A program made the translations under genes and the position numbers. Positions 51,752 through 60,052 of a stretch of 64,000 bases of DNA are shown here, piece after piece. Position 1 is the first letter of the stretch; every line of letters starts with the position of its first letter. Origin of the DNA: Spirosoma aerolatum (GTDB taxonomy: Bacteria; Bacteroidota; Bacteroidia; Cytophagales; Spirosomataceae); assembly GCF_002056795.1 (NCBI RefSeq), contig NZ_CP020104.1:3359001-3423000 (forward strand). The letters run 5' to 3'. Under the pieces are notes generated by a model that did no database searches, was not told the DNA's origin, and worked only from the letters and a program-made list of their open reading frames with translations.

Positions 51752-53161
51752 TTATTTTAGAAAATAGTTGACGGCCTGGATACGGCTGGTTACGTGGTTT
51801 TTCAGCGCCATGATTCCCGTTGTGAAATCAATTGTGCTGATCAGGTAGGAATAAGGTTTTTGTTCAGGTTCGGTGCCCGTCACGTAAGGGGCAATCAGGT
51901 AATAATTCTGGTCGATAATGGCGTTTATATTGCTTGCCGTAAACACGTTGTCCCTAAAATCTCTGACATACTGCTTATATCGGGTATAGTAAACGGGGTC
52001 ACGCGTTATATCATAGATAAGTGGCCAATTACTACTTACTTCGGTCATTTCGAGCGAAACGGCTTTGCCGCCACCGGTTCCATTACCAGCAGTGCTGCTC
52101 ATGGCCATGTTGTGATCCCAGGGAATCCAAGTGAGGTGATTCGTGGGGGAATTGTAGAGGTAATAATTATGCGCCATAGCCCCATAACTGTCCCAGTTCA
52201 CAATAGTGTTGTTAACCGCCAGGTATTTAAGAAAAAGGTCCATATTGAACGTCTTCTCCAGATTCGCACGCCAGGTTGCCGGGTCCGTGGTTCGATTGGT
52301 TGCATTGAGGGCCGCTACAAACGCCTGAACATCAGAATAGTCGGCTTTATCTTCATTGTTTTTCTTTTCGAACTGGCTTTGTACGAACGTTTGTAAGGTT
52401 GATTCGGGCTTATAGATGTTTCCTTTTTTCTCGCCATACTGGGTTTTTACCATCGTATCGTCGATCACTTCGACCATCGTATACACACCACAGTATTTTT
52501 TACCTGAACCAAAGTCAATATATACCCGATAGAAAGCAGTTTGAGCCGCTGGTACACCAGCCAGCCGGAAAATGTCCGCTACTATTTTTTCTCTTAGTAA
52601 CGAATTATCGCTAAAGCCCGGCGACATACTCAGTTCTTTGAAACCATAATATCGCTGGTCTTTGATGTCGGGATACGTATCTTCAAACGCATCCATTTTG
52701 AGCCGGAAAGGTAATTTGTAGATGCCCGATCGCCAGGCCGTAGCGAGGCTTGAATTACCTTTGAGCCGGAATCCTACATTGGCCCAAAGCTTGCCATTGA
52801 TGCGAATCGGCAGGGCTACATACGCTGGATCGTCGCCAAACGAGCCTCCTCCCGGATTACCGCCCGGCATGCCAACTCCACCCGTGTTTCCAGCGCCAAA
52901 CGTTCCCCAGGATTTAGCGGCCATATCAGTCTGGATCGACTTCCATTGATCGGCGGTCATCGTTATCTCCATCGTTTTCACGTCTGTTTGCGAGAACGCG
53001 ACGGAATAACTAGGGGGAGCATCACCACTATGCGATTCGGTGGTCCAGTCGGGATTGGTAGCACTGCCTGTATTGGGGGCTACATCCGAGTATTTAGGCT
53101 GGCATGCCAGCCCGATCCAGAGTAGCGATCCAATAAAAAAGAGTAATGTATGGACTTTCAT
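51752..53161 (-). CDS. CotH kinase-family lipoprotein
   Basis: 469 aa from ATG 53161, the start that opens the lipoprotein signal (MKVHTLLFFIGSLLWIGLAC, Cys20); an upstream reading is unlikely. After a linker, the CotH fold spans about 90-450: VGFRLKGNSSLATAWRSG, FGFKELSMS-like GFKELSMSPGFSDN, YRVYIDFGSGKKYCGVYTMVEVID, and WIPWDHNMAMSS with the metal-binding Asp. A Gly-rich insert (GGVGMPGGNPGGGSFGDD) lies near residue 110. CotH proteins are secreted atypical kinases; the target here is unknown. Single gene. Confidence 0.92.
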   Translation of the reverse strand: MKVHTLLFFIGSLLWIGLACQPKYSDVAPNTGSATNPDWTTESHSGDAPPSYSVAFSQTDVKTMEITMTADQWKSIQTDMAAKSWGTFGAGNTGGVGMPGGNPGGGSFGDDPAYVALPIRINGKLWANVGFRLKGNSSLATAWRSGIYKLPFRLKMDAFEDTYPDIKDQRYYGFKELSMSPGFSDNSLLREKIVADIFRLAGVPAAQTAFYRVYIDFGSGKKYCGVYTMVEVIDDTMVKTQYGEKKGNIYKPESTLQTFVQSQFEKKNNEDKADYSDVQAFVAALNATNRTTDPATWRANLEKTFNMDLFLKYLAVNNTIVNWDSYGAMAHNYYLYNSPTNHLTWIPWDHNMAMSSTAGNGTGGGKAVSLEMTEVSSNWPLIYDITRDPVYYTRYKQYVRDFRDNVFTASNINAIIDQNYYLIAPYVTGTEPEQKPYSYLISTIDFTTGIMALKNHVTSRIQAVNYFLK

Positions 53162-53263
53162 GTAGCGTACATAGTTCGGCTTTATACCGATTGTACGCAG
53201 ACAAAATAGCCTCCGTTGCAACAGGGGTTTGATGAGGTGAAAAATTGGTTAAAAGCCGAACGA

Positions 53264-53770
53264 TTAATCGTCAAGAAGCCACTGGTGGTAATCTTCGGTA
53301 TCAACAAAATAACGACTGGATAATGACTCATTGAGCCGTCCAGATGCCCTTAAAATTAAGTCGGCCCCAAGTTTCCCAAATTGATTGGGATCATTTAATA
53401 CAACCGCAATCCGTGCCTGTTGGGTTAAACCCACGCCCGAATTAGCCTGAGGTAGCCAGTGCTCAATGAACCAGTGCAGATCGACCGGATTGAACAGCCG
53501 GAGTGGCCGAAGATCGATTAACCACCGTTTCACGCGATGTCGTTTGGCCAGCGCTAAGATGGCAAGTGAGCCGTCTCGGAAATGTTCGCTGGTAGGCACA
53601 CCAAGCCAGGTTTGACGTAGTAAATGGATGCTGCAATCAACGTCCACCCAGACGTGTTCGTTCCGGTAGGTTTTCATACACAATTTGTTCCAGATGGTAA
53701 GCCGTAACGTTTGAAGCTGGCTCAGACTGCTCCCTGGTAGGTCAATCGCGAACCTTAAATCCAACTTCAT
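53264..53770 (-). CDS. STAS/SpoIIAA-like protein
   Basis: 168 aa from ATG 53770; a longer frame to 53866 overlaps the previous gene. The sequence follows the pattern of a STAS-like family common in Cytophagales: WLGVPTSEHFRDG, then RWLIDLRPLRLFNPVDLHW, then VVLNDPNQFGKLGAD and a final FVDTEDYHQWL. No phosphorylatable Ser motif is obvious. It starts 1 bp after the stop of a small gene of unknown function, so the pair is coupled. Its role is not known; a part in a sensor or regulatory switch is possible. Confidence 0.7.
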   Translation of the reverse strand: MKLDLRFAIDLPGSSLSQLQTLRLTIWNKLCMKTYRNEHVWVDVDCSIHLLRQTWLGVPTSEHFRDGSLAILALAKRHRVKRWLIDLRPLRLFNPVDLHWFIEHWLPQANSGVGLTQQARIAVVLNDPNQFGKLGADLILRASGRLNESLSSRYFVDTEDYHQWLLDD

Positions 53771-53771
53771 A

Positions 53772-54020
53772 TTACAATAAGGGTGATTGATGAGGCAAAG
53801 GAGGGGCAGAATACGCACGTTGTAGTTCGGCTTCGGCGAATCGATAGGCATACACAAATTTGTCATTTTCCTGACGGATCAGGCCCATGTCTTCCAGTTG
53901 TAGTACATGATTCCATATTCGCTGAAGGCTGCCGTAAAACCCATCTTCGGATTGGGATAAAAGCGCCTGTAAGCTAGGCGTGTTGTTTTCGGCAGGCGTG
54001 TTGACGGGTGTACGTTGCAT
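53772..54020 (-). CDS. Small hypothetical protein paired with STAS-like protein
   Basis: 82 aa, unrecognised. The middle (SLQRIWNHVLQLEDMGLIRQENDKFVYAYRFAEAELQRAY) is predicted helical and could form a short winged-helix-like unit; the ends are Pro-rich. It has no signal peptide or Cys. It precedes the STAS-like gene by 1 bp on the same strand, so the two are translated together and may interact. Confidence 0.55.
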   Translation of the reverse strand: MQRTPVNTPAENNTPSLQALLSQSEDGFYGSLQRIWNHVLQLEDMGLIRQENDKFVYAYRFAEAELQRAYSAPPLPHQSPLL

Positions 54021-54390
54021 GAGTTGAGTTATTCAGATTCTCCGCTGTCTCTCGGTTTAAACAGGTAACGTACAGGTTTGTCAATCGCTTATGCAGGTTA
54101 GAGGAATGAGCTTCAATTCCGTTGTTTTTAGTCTTTTTTAACAATCATCCGACAACGTGTCGAGTTTGATTACTTGATGAAATTGGTAAGCAGATAGCCA
54201 AAATTGGCTTTTTGGTGAGTATGTTGGTGCTTTTGCGTACTATTGTCTGTACGAGCCGGGAAGGGTTTTCGTGGCGACAATCTTCGCTCAATTCAAGGAT
54301 TTAAGCTTTTTTAAACAATTTGTTTCGGGAGGCTCTCCGCCAATCCGTGATAAAAACACCAGTTGCTGCTTTTTATAGCCTGATTATTTT
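54021..54390. other. Intergenic region between the STAS-like pair and GH95
   Basis: 370 bp between divergent genes. No coding frame, tRNA, strong hairpin or exact TAnnTTTG promoter was found. Promoters of both sides should lie here. Confidence 0.45.
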
Positions 54391-56877
54391 ATGGCAATGA
54401 TGAAACAAACCTATCTGAATCTGCTCCTTTTTTTCTGTACAACATCGCTGTTGGCGCAATCTAATCTGAAACTTTGGTATAATCAGCCCGCCGAGGTCTG
54501 GACCGAAGCCCTGCCCATAGGCAATGGCCGGGTAGGCGCTATGATTTTTGGAAAGCCCGATAACGAACTTATTCAACTCAATGAAAGTACGTTATGGTCG
54601 GGTGGTCCGGTAAGCGGGCCGGTTAATCCCGAATCACCCACCTATCTGCCACAGGTGCGTCAGGCATTGGAAAAAGAGGAATACAATCGAGCTGTCGAAC
54701 TCGTCAAACATATGCAGGGGCTATACACCCAGTCTTACTTGCCCTTAGGCGATCTATTGTTAAAGCAGAATCTGAATGGGGCAACGCCGTCGGCCTACTA
54801 CCGGGATCTGGATATTCAGAAAGCTGTGGCAACTACTCGCTTTACGGTGAACGGCATCGAATACAAGCGGGAGCTGTTGGCATCAGCTCCCGATCAGGTC
54901 CTGGTGATCCGATTAACGGCCAGTAAACCTGGTCAACTGAGCTTCGACCTATCGACCCGTAGTCAGTTGCGTACGCAGAATAAAGCTTACCCAGCGGGCG
55001 AATGGGTGATGCGTGGGAAAGCGCCGGCCCAGGTTGAACCTAACTATTACAATCCGAAAGATCGTCAGCCGGTAGTATATGAAGATACGGATGGTTGTAA
55101 AGGGATGCGTTTTCAGCTACGAATTAAACCTATGCTTCAGGGGGGGGCTATGCAGTCGGACACAGCAGGAATCCATATCCGAAATGCTACGGAAGTTGTG
55201 CTACTGGTAGCGGCTACGACCAGTTTCAATGGCTTCGACAAATGCCCTGATAAAGATGGGAAAGATGAAGCAAAACTGGCGGAAGAGATTATCCGAAAAG
55301 CGGCTGGAAAAACCTATCTAACACTGTTAAATCGCCATATAGCCGATTATCAGGGCTATTTTAACCGTTTTACCTTTCAACTGGCCGATACCACAATAAC
55401 CAATGCTAATGCAGCCTTGCCTTCCGATAAGCGCCTGGAGGGTTACAGCGGTGGAGCTTATGACCCAGGTTTAGAGACGTTATACTGTCAGTACGGTCGT
55501 TACCTGCTCATTTCGTCTTCACGCGTACCGGGCGTGCCTGCCAATCTTCAGGGGATCTGGAATAAAGAGTTAAGAGCGCCTTGGAGTTCAAACTACACCA
55601 TCAACATCAATACCCAGATGAACTACTGGCCTGTTGAAGTGACCAACCTGTCGGAGATGCATGGGCCGTTGTTACGCTTTATTGGCGAACTGGCTAAAAA
55701 TGGAGCTGCAACTGCCAAAGAGTTTTACAATATGCATGGGTGGGTCGCTCACCATAATACGGATATCTGGGCCATCTCGAATCCGGTCGGCGATAAAGGG
55801 CAGGGTGATCCGAAATGGGCCAACTGGAATCAGGGAGCAGGCTGGTTGTGTCAGCATTTGTGGGAGCATTACCGATTTACAGGTGACAAAACCTTCCTGA
55901 AAGAAACGGCATACCCACTTATGAAAGGAGCGGCTCTATTTTATCTCGACTGGTTGATTGAGGATAAAGATGGATACCTGGTGGTGTCACCCTCCGTATC
56001 GCCAGAGAATGATTTTATCGATGCCAAAGGAAAGCCGTCACCCATTTCGGTCGCAACCACAATGGATATGTCGATCATGTGGGATCTGTTTACGAACCTG
56101 ATTGATGCTTGTACTGCTCTCAATATCGAACCCGAGTTCCGCCAGTTGCTGATCGACAAGCGGAAGAAATTCTACCCATTGCACATCGGTCATAAGGGAA
56201 ATTTGCAGGAGTGGAACAAAGACTGGGAAGATCTAGACCCACAGCACCGGCACGTGTCGCACCTGTTTGGGCTGCATCCAGGCCGGCAGATAGCTCCTAC
56301 CACTACTCCAGAGTTTGCGGCTGCTGCCAAAAAAACGCTGGAAATTCGGGGCGATGCCGGAACGGGCTGGAGCCGTGCCTGGAAAATAAACTTCTGGGCC
56401 AGACTGCTCGATGGCAATCATGCGTACCTACTACTCCGACAATTGCTCAATTATTCGAGCCAGACAGATACACGATATGGTGGACGAGAAGGGGGCGGTA
56501 CCTATCCCAACTTTTTCGATGCACACCCCCCTTTCCAAATCGATGGGAATTTTGGTGGCACTGCCGGTATGGCCGAAATGCTGATCCAAAGTCATTTATC
56601 CGATATTCACCTGTTGGCTGCCTTGCCCGATACCTGGAAAGAAGGGACGGTTTCGGGCTTAAAAGCACGGGGTGGGTTTGAGGTTGGTATTCGCTGGAAG
56701 GCGCATCGGTTAACGGCAGCAACCATCAAATCGGTTAATGGCGAACTGTGTACCATTCGAACGGCCCGGCCTGTCACTGTAAAAGGGATCAAAGCACAGT
56801 CGAAAGCAGCGTCGATTGGGTATCTGACTTCATTTCCAACGCTGAAAGGCAAAGTGTATGAGGTGCTTGGACAATAA
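54391..56877 (+). CDS. Glycoside hydrolase family 95 (alpha-L-fucosidase type)
   Basis: 828 aa; ATG 54397 or 54400 are alternative starts just downstream. Signal peptide to about 22 (SLLAQS). N-terminal beta-sandwich (about 24-260, LWYNQPAEVWTEALPIGNGRVGAMIFG and NESTLWSGGP), then a catalytic (alpha/alpha)6 barrel with APWSSNYTININTQMNYWPV, AGWLCQHLWEHY, HRHVSHLFGLHPG, GDAGTGWSRAWKINFWARL and FQIDGNFGG. The enzyme inverts alpha-1,2-fucosyl or alpha-galactosyl linkages. Periplasmic or secreted. No sus-like neighbours are present, so it is not part of a classical PUL. Confidence 0.95.
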   Translation: MAMMKQTYLNLLLFFCTTSLLAQSNLKLWYNQPAEVWTEALPIGNGRVGAMIFGKPDNELIQLNESTLWSGGPVSGPVNPESPTYLPQVRQALEKEEYNRAVELVKHMQGLYTQSYLPLGDLLLKQNLNGATPSAYYRDLDIQKAVATTRFTVNGIEYKRELLASAPDQVLVIRLTASKPGQLSFDLSTRSQLRTQNKAYPAGEWVMRGKAPAQVEPNYYNPKDRQPVVYEDTDGCKGMRFQLRIKPMLQGGAMQSDTAGIHIRNATEVVLLVAATTSFNGFDKCPDKDGKDEAKLAEEIIRKAAGKTYLTLLNRHIADYQGYFNRFTFQLADTTITNANAALPSDKRLEGYSGGAYDPGLETLYCQYGRYLLISSSRVPGVPANLQGIWNKELRAPWSSNYTININTQMNYWPVEVTNLSEMHGPLLRFIGELAKNGAATAKEFYNMHGWVAHHNTDIWAISNPVGDKGQGDPKWANWNQGAGWLCQHLWEHYRFTGDKTFLKETAYPLMKGAALFYLDWLIEDKDGYLVVSPSVSPENDFIDAKGKPSPISVATTMDMSIMWDLFTNLIDACTALNIEPEFRQLLIDKRKKFYPLHIGHKGNLQEWNKDWEDLDPQHRHVSHLFGLHPGRQIAPTTTPEFAAAAKKTLEIRGDAGTGWSRAWKINFWARLLDGNHAYLLLRQLLNYSSQTDTRYGGREGGGTYPNFFDAHPPFQIDGNFGGTAGMAEMLIQSHLSDIHLLAALPDTWKEGTVSGLKARGGFEVGIRWKAHRLTAATIKSVNGELCTIRTARPVTVKGIKAQSKAASIGYLTSFPTLKGKVYEVLGQ

Positions 56878-56884
56878 ATTTTGA

Positions 56885-56938
56885 CTATCAACCAAAAGCC
56901 CCTGCTAAACCAGTTTAGCAGGGGCTTTTGGTTGATAG
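56885..56938. terminator. Bidirectional terminator, 26-bp perfect stem
   Basis: Arms 56885-56910 and 56913-56938 are perfectly complementary around a 2-nt centre (effective loop 4-6 nt). Between convergent genes (GH95 stop 56877; DUF4270 stop 56950). The core AAAAGCCCCTGC gives a GC stem followed by a T-run on either strand. Confidence 0.88.
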
Positions 56939-56949
56939 AGTCAGCAGGA

Positions 56950-58257
56950 TTAAGAGCCTGACGTCATAAATAACTGCAACTGGAGCTTATCGTTGGTATT
57001 TTGCTGGTTACCGAGAGTTACCCGTTGCACCCATTCTTTAAGCGTATAGGAACTGGTAGGCGCACCCAGCAAAAGCGGCTGAATTCGGGCTTTTTGTTTG
57101 ATAACCTGACCAATGTAGTAGGTAAGGTCAAACTTGTAGGCATCTTCCAGAATTATCGCCGTTGGGTCGTAGCTATACGTCGTCAATGGTGATGTTGTGC
57201 CTGCAATACCAGCTGGAACAGCCGTCGACAAAATGTCATTCTGATTGTTTGTGAAATACAGAGCCAGTTGCGTTGGTGGGGGCGCATTATCGTTCAGGTT
57301 TTTCCGAACGGGTTTAAGAACCAGGATCGCTTTATTCAGATCGGCATATTGCTCTGGACGAATAAAGTCGTTGAGGTAAGGAAACTCAATGCGGGTGTAC
57401 AGTTGAGCGCCTGGCACTACGAAGCTCGTATTATTGGTCAATCGGCTGCTGAGTATATCGGCCCGACTTTTTAACGCGCTTAATGGGGTACCCGTCCGGT
57501 CATTTATTAACTGAGAGAAATAAATGGACGAGAACGGAAACAGCAGGTTGGAAGATACACGGTCCAGATCGGTAGTGTGATAATAGAGCCGTAACCCACT
57601 CGTAGCCGCTGTAAACCCGACAAACGTATTGGCAGTAGAATTACAGTTGAATGCAAAACCCGGCATGAATTCCGAAAGAGTTGTTGCATCGGTAATCTGA
57701 CCCGAACTTAATTTGTCAAAGAAAGCCTGCGCCAGATCGTCGGGTATACGAAGCTGGATTTGTTTCGTCCGGCTTTGCGGCTGCGGCTGAACGCTTCTCC
57801 GTAAATACGGCTTTGGGTCATACCCAACTGTACTGGTGTTATAGTAGGCTTGAATCAGCAGTTCCTTGCTCAGCTTATGTACGCTCAGATCAAACAACGA
57901 GGTACTATCGCCATGAACAAAAGCATAGTTAAGTTCTACCACCATTGAGTCGAGCCGCAGATTCGTTTGCGTTGAAAAGTTGTTGGACGCATAGTTAACG
58001 GCTGCGAAACACCGGGCAGTCATTGTACCAGTCTGCGAATCGGACCAGCGACCCACCAGCAGATTGACATCGCCAGAGGTAACGAAGGAGTCGGGCCGCA
58101 TAACCGTAGACGTCTGAACCGTCACCGTATCGACCGACTGGATCACCAATTCCTTAGGATTGATGATTGACTGTCCGACAAGGAGATCGCCCGACTGACA
58201 AGCAAATAGCACCATACCGGTCAGCAAGAGCAAACCGGCGTACCAGAAAGTACGCAT
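56950..58257 (-). CDS. DUF4270 lipoprotein
   Basis: 435 aa. Lipobox VLFAC (Cys20). Pattern of DUF4270: LVGQSIINPKELVIQSVDTVTVQTST, DSMVVELNYAFVHGDST, DLSVHKLSKEL, YYNTSTVGYDPKPYL, and the late LILKPVRKN-type strand. The family is secreted or outer-membrane-bound in Bacteroidota, and its role is unknown. Third gene of a Kelch-DUF4907-DUF4270 operon. Confidence 0.9.
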   Translation of the reverse strand: MRTFWYAGLLLLTGMVLFACQSGDLLVGQSIINPKELVIQSVDTVTVQTSTVMRPDSFVTSGDVNLLVGRWSDSQTGTMTARCFAAVNYASNNFSTQTNLRLDSMVVELNYAFVHGDSTSLFDLSVHKLSKELLIQAYYNTSTVGYDPKPYLRRSVQPQPQSRTKQIQLRIPDDLAQAFFDKLSSGQITDATTLSEFMPGFAFNCNSTANTFVGFTAATSGLRLYYHTTDLDRVSSNLLFPFSSIYFSQLINDRTGTPLSALKSRADILSSRLTNNTSFVVPGAQLYTRIEFPYLNDFIRPEQYADLNKAILVLKPVRKNLNDNAPPPTQLALYFTNNQNDILSTAVPAGIAGTTSPLTTYSYDPTAIILEDAYKFDLTYYIGQVIKQKARIQPLLLGAPTSSYTLKEWVQRVTLGNQQNTNDKLQLQLFMTSGS

Positions 58258-58268
58258 ATGTAAAGAAT

Positions 58269-58634
58269 TCAGGGAATTTTTACGCCTAACTGGCGTAATT
58301 CTTCGTTAGTCAGCGTCGGCAAGGCCTTCGTCTGCTTAATTTTTTCAACCACCCGTTCACCAACCCGCTGGGCCTGTTCCTGGCTGGTAAAGCCTACCAT
58401 ACCAGGTTGACCTGGAATGGTAGGCTGATGAATAACCAATTTATTATTCTTCAGGATATCGTAGCCCCAGCCTCCCGGTGTTTTGGTCACTTCAACCCGA
58501 AGTTCCGATTCACGCTGTGTATACCATTGATAGACTGTCAAACAGGCCAGACCAACCAGTATCAACAACAATCCCTGCTGGATAAGACGTGCTCGTGACC
58601 GTTTAGGTTGCGTAGGGGTAGGGGCAACTGGCAT
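58269..58634 (-). CDS. DUF4907 protein
   Basis: 121 aa. A membrane helix (about 16-36, IQQGLLLILVGLACLTVYQWY) is followed by the DUF4907 body: TPGGWGYDILKNNKLVIHQPTIPGQPG, GFTSQEQAQRVGERVVEKI and LTNEELRQLGV. Small periplasmic-facing protein of unknown function. Its ATG overlaps the Kelch gene stop by one base and DUF4270 follows 11 bp later, so the three are co-translated. Confidence 0.9.
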   Translation of the reverse strand: MPVAPTPTQPKRSRARLIQQGLLLILVGLACLTVYQWYTQRESELRVEVTKTPGGWGYDILKNNKLVIHQPTIPGQPGMVGFTSQEQAQRVGERVVEKIKQTKALPTLTNEELRQLGVKIP

Positions 58635-59707
58635 TATTGTACCTGAGCGACAGTTGGATCAAAATCCCACAGATCATCAAGGGGAGAGGTGCCATTACGA
58701 CCTGTTGTGACATACCCCTTATTACCAATGGCAAAGCCCACACCATACGAACGCGTAGCCCCTTCAAACACACCTCTGGTTGTCCAGGTATCGGCAGAGG
58801 GATTGTATTCCCAAACATCTTTCGTGGACGTTGTGCCATCGCCGGTAACAATATAGCCTAAACCATTGATGGAAAACCCGATACCATTGCTACGGGCAAT
58901 AGTTGACTGATCTGTGGTGAAATCAGCCTTTTGTGTCCACAGATCCTGTGCTGGATCATATTCATACCAGTCTTTCTGGACAATAGCATTGTTGTTGCCT
59001 GTACCCACATATGCCTTGTTGTTGATGACAAAGGCAATAGCCCCAATTCGCTTAGAACCCCCATAACTGGCTACTTTCGTCCAGGCATTGGCCGTTGGAT
59101 CGTACGACCAGATGTCTTTCAGGTAGTTGCCGTCGAAACCAGTGCCAACATACCCTTTTGTTCCAATAGCAAACGCAATAGCACCCTGACGGGCGGTACC
59201 GCCGAAATCAGTTACCTGCTTCCAGGTGTTGGTAGCTGTATTGTATTCCCAGAAATCTTTTAGACGATCGCCGTTCGCGTTGATACCGGTGCCGATGTAG
59301 CCTTTGGTACCAACAGCAAAGCCGACACCTATGTTACGGGCTGCCCCGCCAAAGTCTGCCTTTTGGGTCCAGGCATTTCGCGAAGGATCATACGCCCAGA
59401 AGTCTTTCAGGCGGTTGTTACTGGCATCAGCACCTGTGCCCATGTAAGCAATATTGCCGGATACGAAACTGGCGGCTCCGTAGCGAGCCACACCTTCTAA
59501 TTCGGATTTTACCGTCCAGTCGCCCAGCGTTGATACGGTATCCGATGTGGAACAGCTAATGAGTGTTCCTGCCCAACCTGCACAGAGCAAGCCTAATATC
59601 CAGTTGACACGTGAGGTCTTCTTGTTGGTAGAGAAAGGAGTCTCAGATGATACAGATTCCGACTGGGAGCTTTGAGCCGAAAGAAATCGAAATGGTAAAT
59701 GAATCAT
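58634..59707 (-). CDS. Kelch-repeat lipoprotein
   Basis: 357 aa. Long N-terminal region (about 1-38) before a hydrophobic segment with lipobox TLISC (Cys52). Six repeats of about 48 residues of pattern GG-ARxGxxxxF-xGxKGYxGTG-LKDxWxYDP-xxxWTxxxxF (e.g. FAIGTKGYVGTGFDGNYLKD) form a beta-propeller. Related proteins bind carbohydrate or partners; no galactose-oxidase active-site Cys/Tyr is seen. First gene of the three-gene operon. A weak -7 box TACCTTTA lies at 59740-59747 on the minus strand. Confidence 0.88.
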   Translation of the reverse strand: MIHLPFRFLSAQSSQSESVSSETPFSTNKKTSRVNWILGLLCAGWAGTLISCSTSDTVSTLGDWTVKSELEGVARYGAASFVSGNIAYMGTGADASNNRLKDFWAYDPSRNAWTQKADFGGAARNIGVGFAVGTKGYIGTGINANGDRLKDFWEYNTATNTWKQVTDFGGTARQGAIAFAIGTKGYVGTGFDGNYLKDIWSYDPTANAWTKVASYGGSKRIGAIAFVINNKAYVGTGNNNAIVQKDWYEYDPAQDLWTQKADFTTDQSTIARSNGIGFSINGLGYIVTGDGTTSTKDVWEYNPSADTWTTRGVFEGATRSYGVGFAIGNKGYVTTGRNGTSPLDDLWDFDPTVAQVQ

Positions 59708-60052
59708 GAAAAACGAGCGTGATCAAACGAACGAAAACGTAAAGGTACACCTATTTGCGTTAAAAACGACGGTATCGACAGCCTGATTGTCCTGAACAAA
59801 CGAATTGACTGGCCGATTCAGGTAGCAAAGCGTATCAACTAATTCCTGCAAAATTACAGTAAACGGGGTTTACTAACCAATGAGTCTCTTTCATAAAAAT
59901 TCTTAATTATACAGAGATAGGTTAACAATAGATTAAAAAAGCCCAACGGCCCTGACATAAAGACCCGCTTCATGTCAGGGCCGTTGGGAATAGCGCCTGT
60001 TAAAAAATGTTAACCTGAAGCGCGTGGTTTCACTGCGAACGGCATTAGTTTC
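59708..60052. other. Intergenic region with terminator of the S41 protease
   Basis: 345 bp. On the minus strand it holds the terminator of the S41 peptidase (59942-59988) and, further left, the promoter region of the Kelch operon with a 7-of-8 -7 box at 59740-59747. No coding frame is seen. Confidence 0.5.
59942..59988 (-). terminator. Rho-independent terminator of the S41 peptidase gene
   Basis: Arms 59942-59958 and 59972-59988 pair perfectly over 17 positions with a 13-nt loop. Read on the minus strand, the stem is GC-rich and is followed by CTTTTTTAATC, a clear T-run, 64 bp after the peptidase stop. Confidence 0.9.

Noticed and set aside
51794..52396. 200-codon open frame opposite the CotH gene
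   Set aside because: Antisense shadow; the minus-strand CotH protein is clearly the real product.
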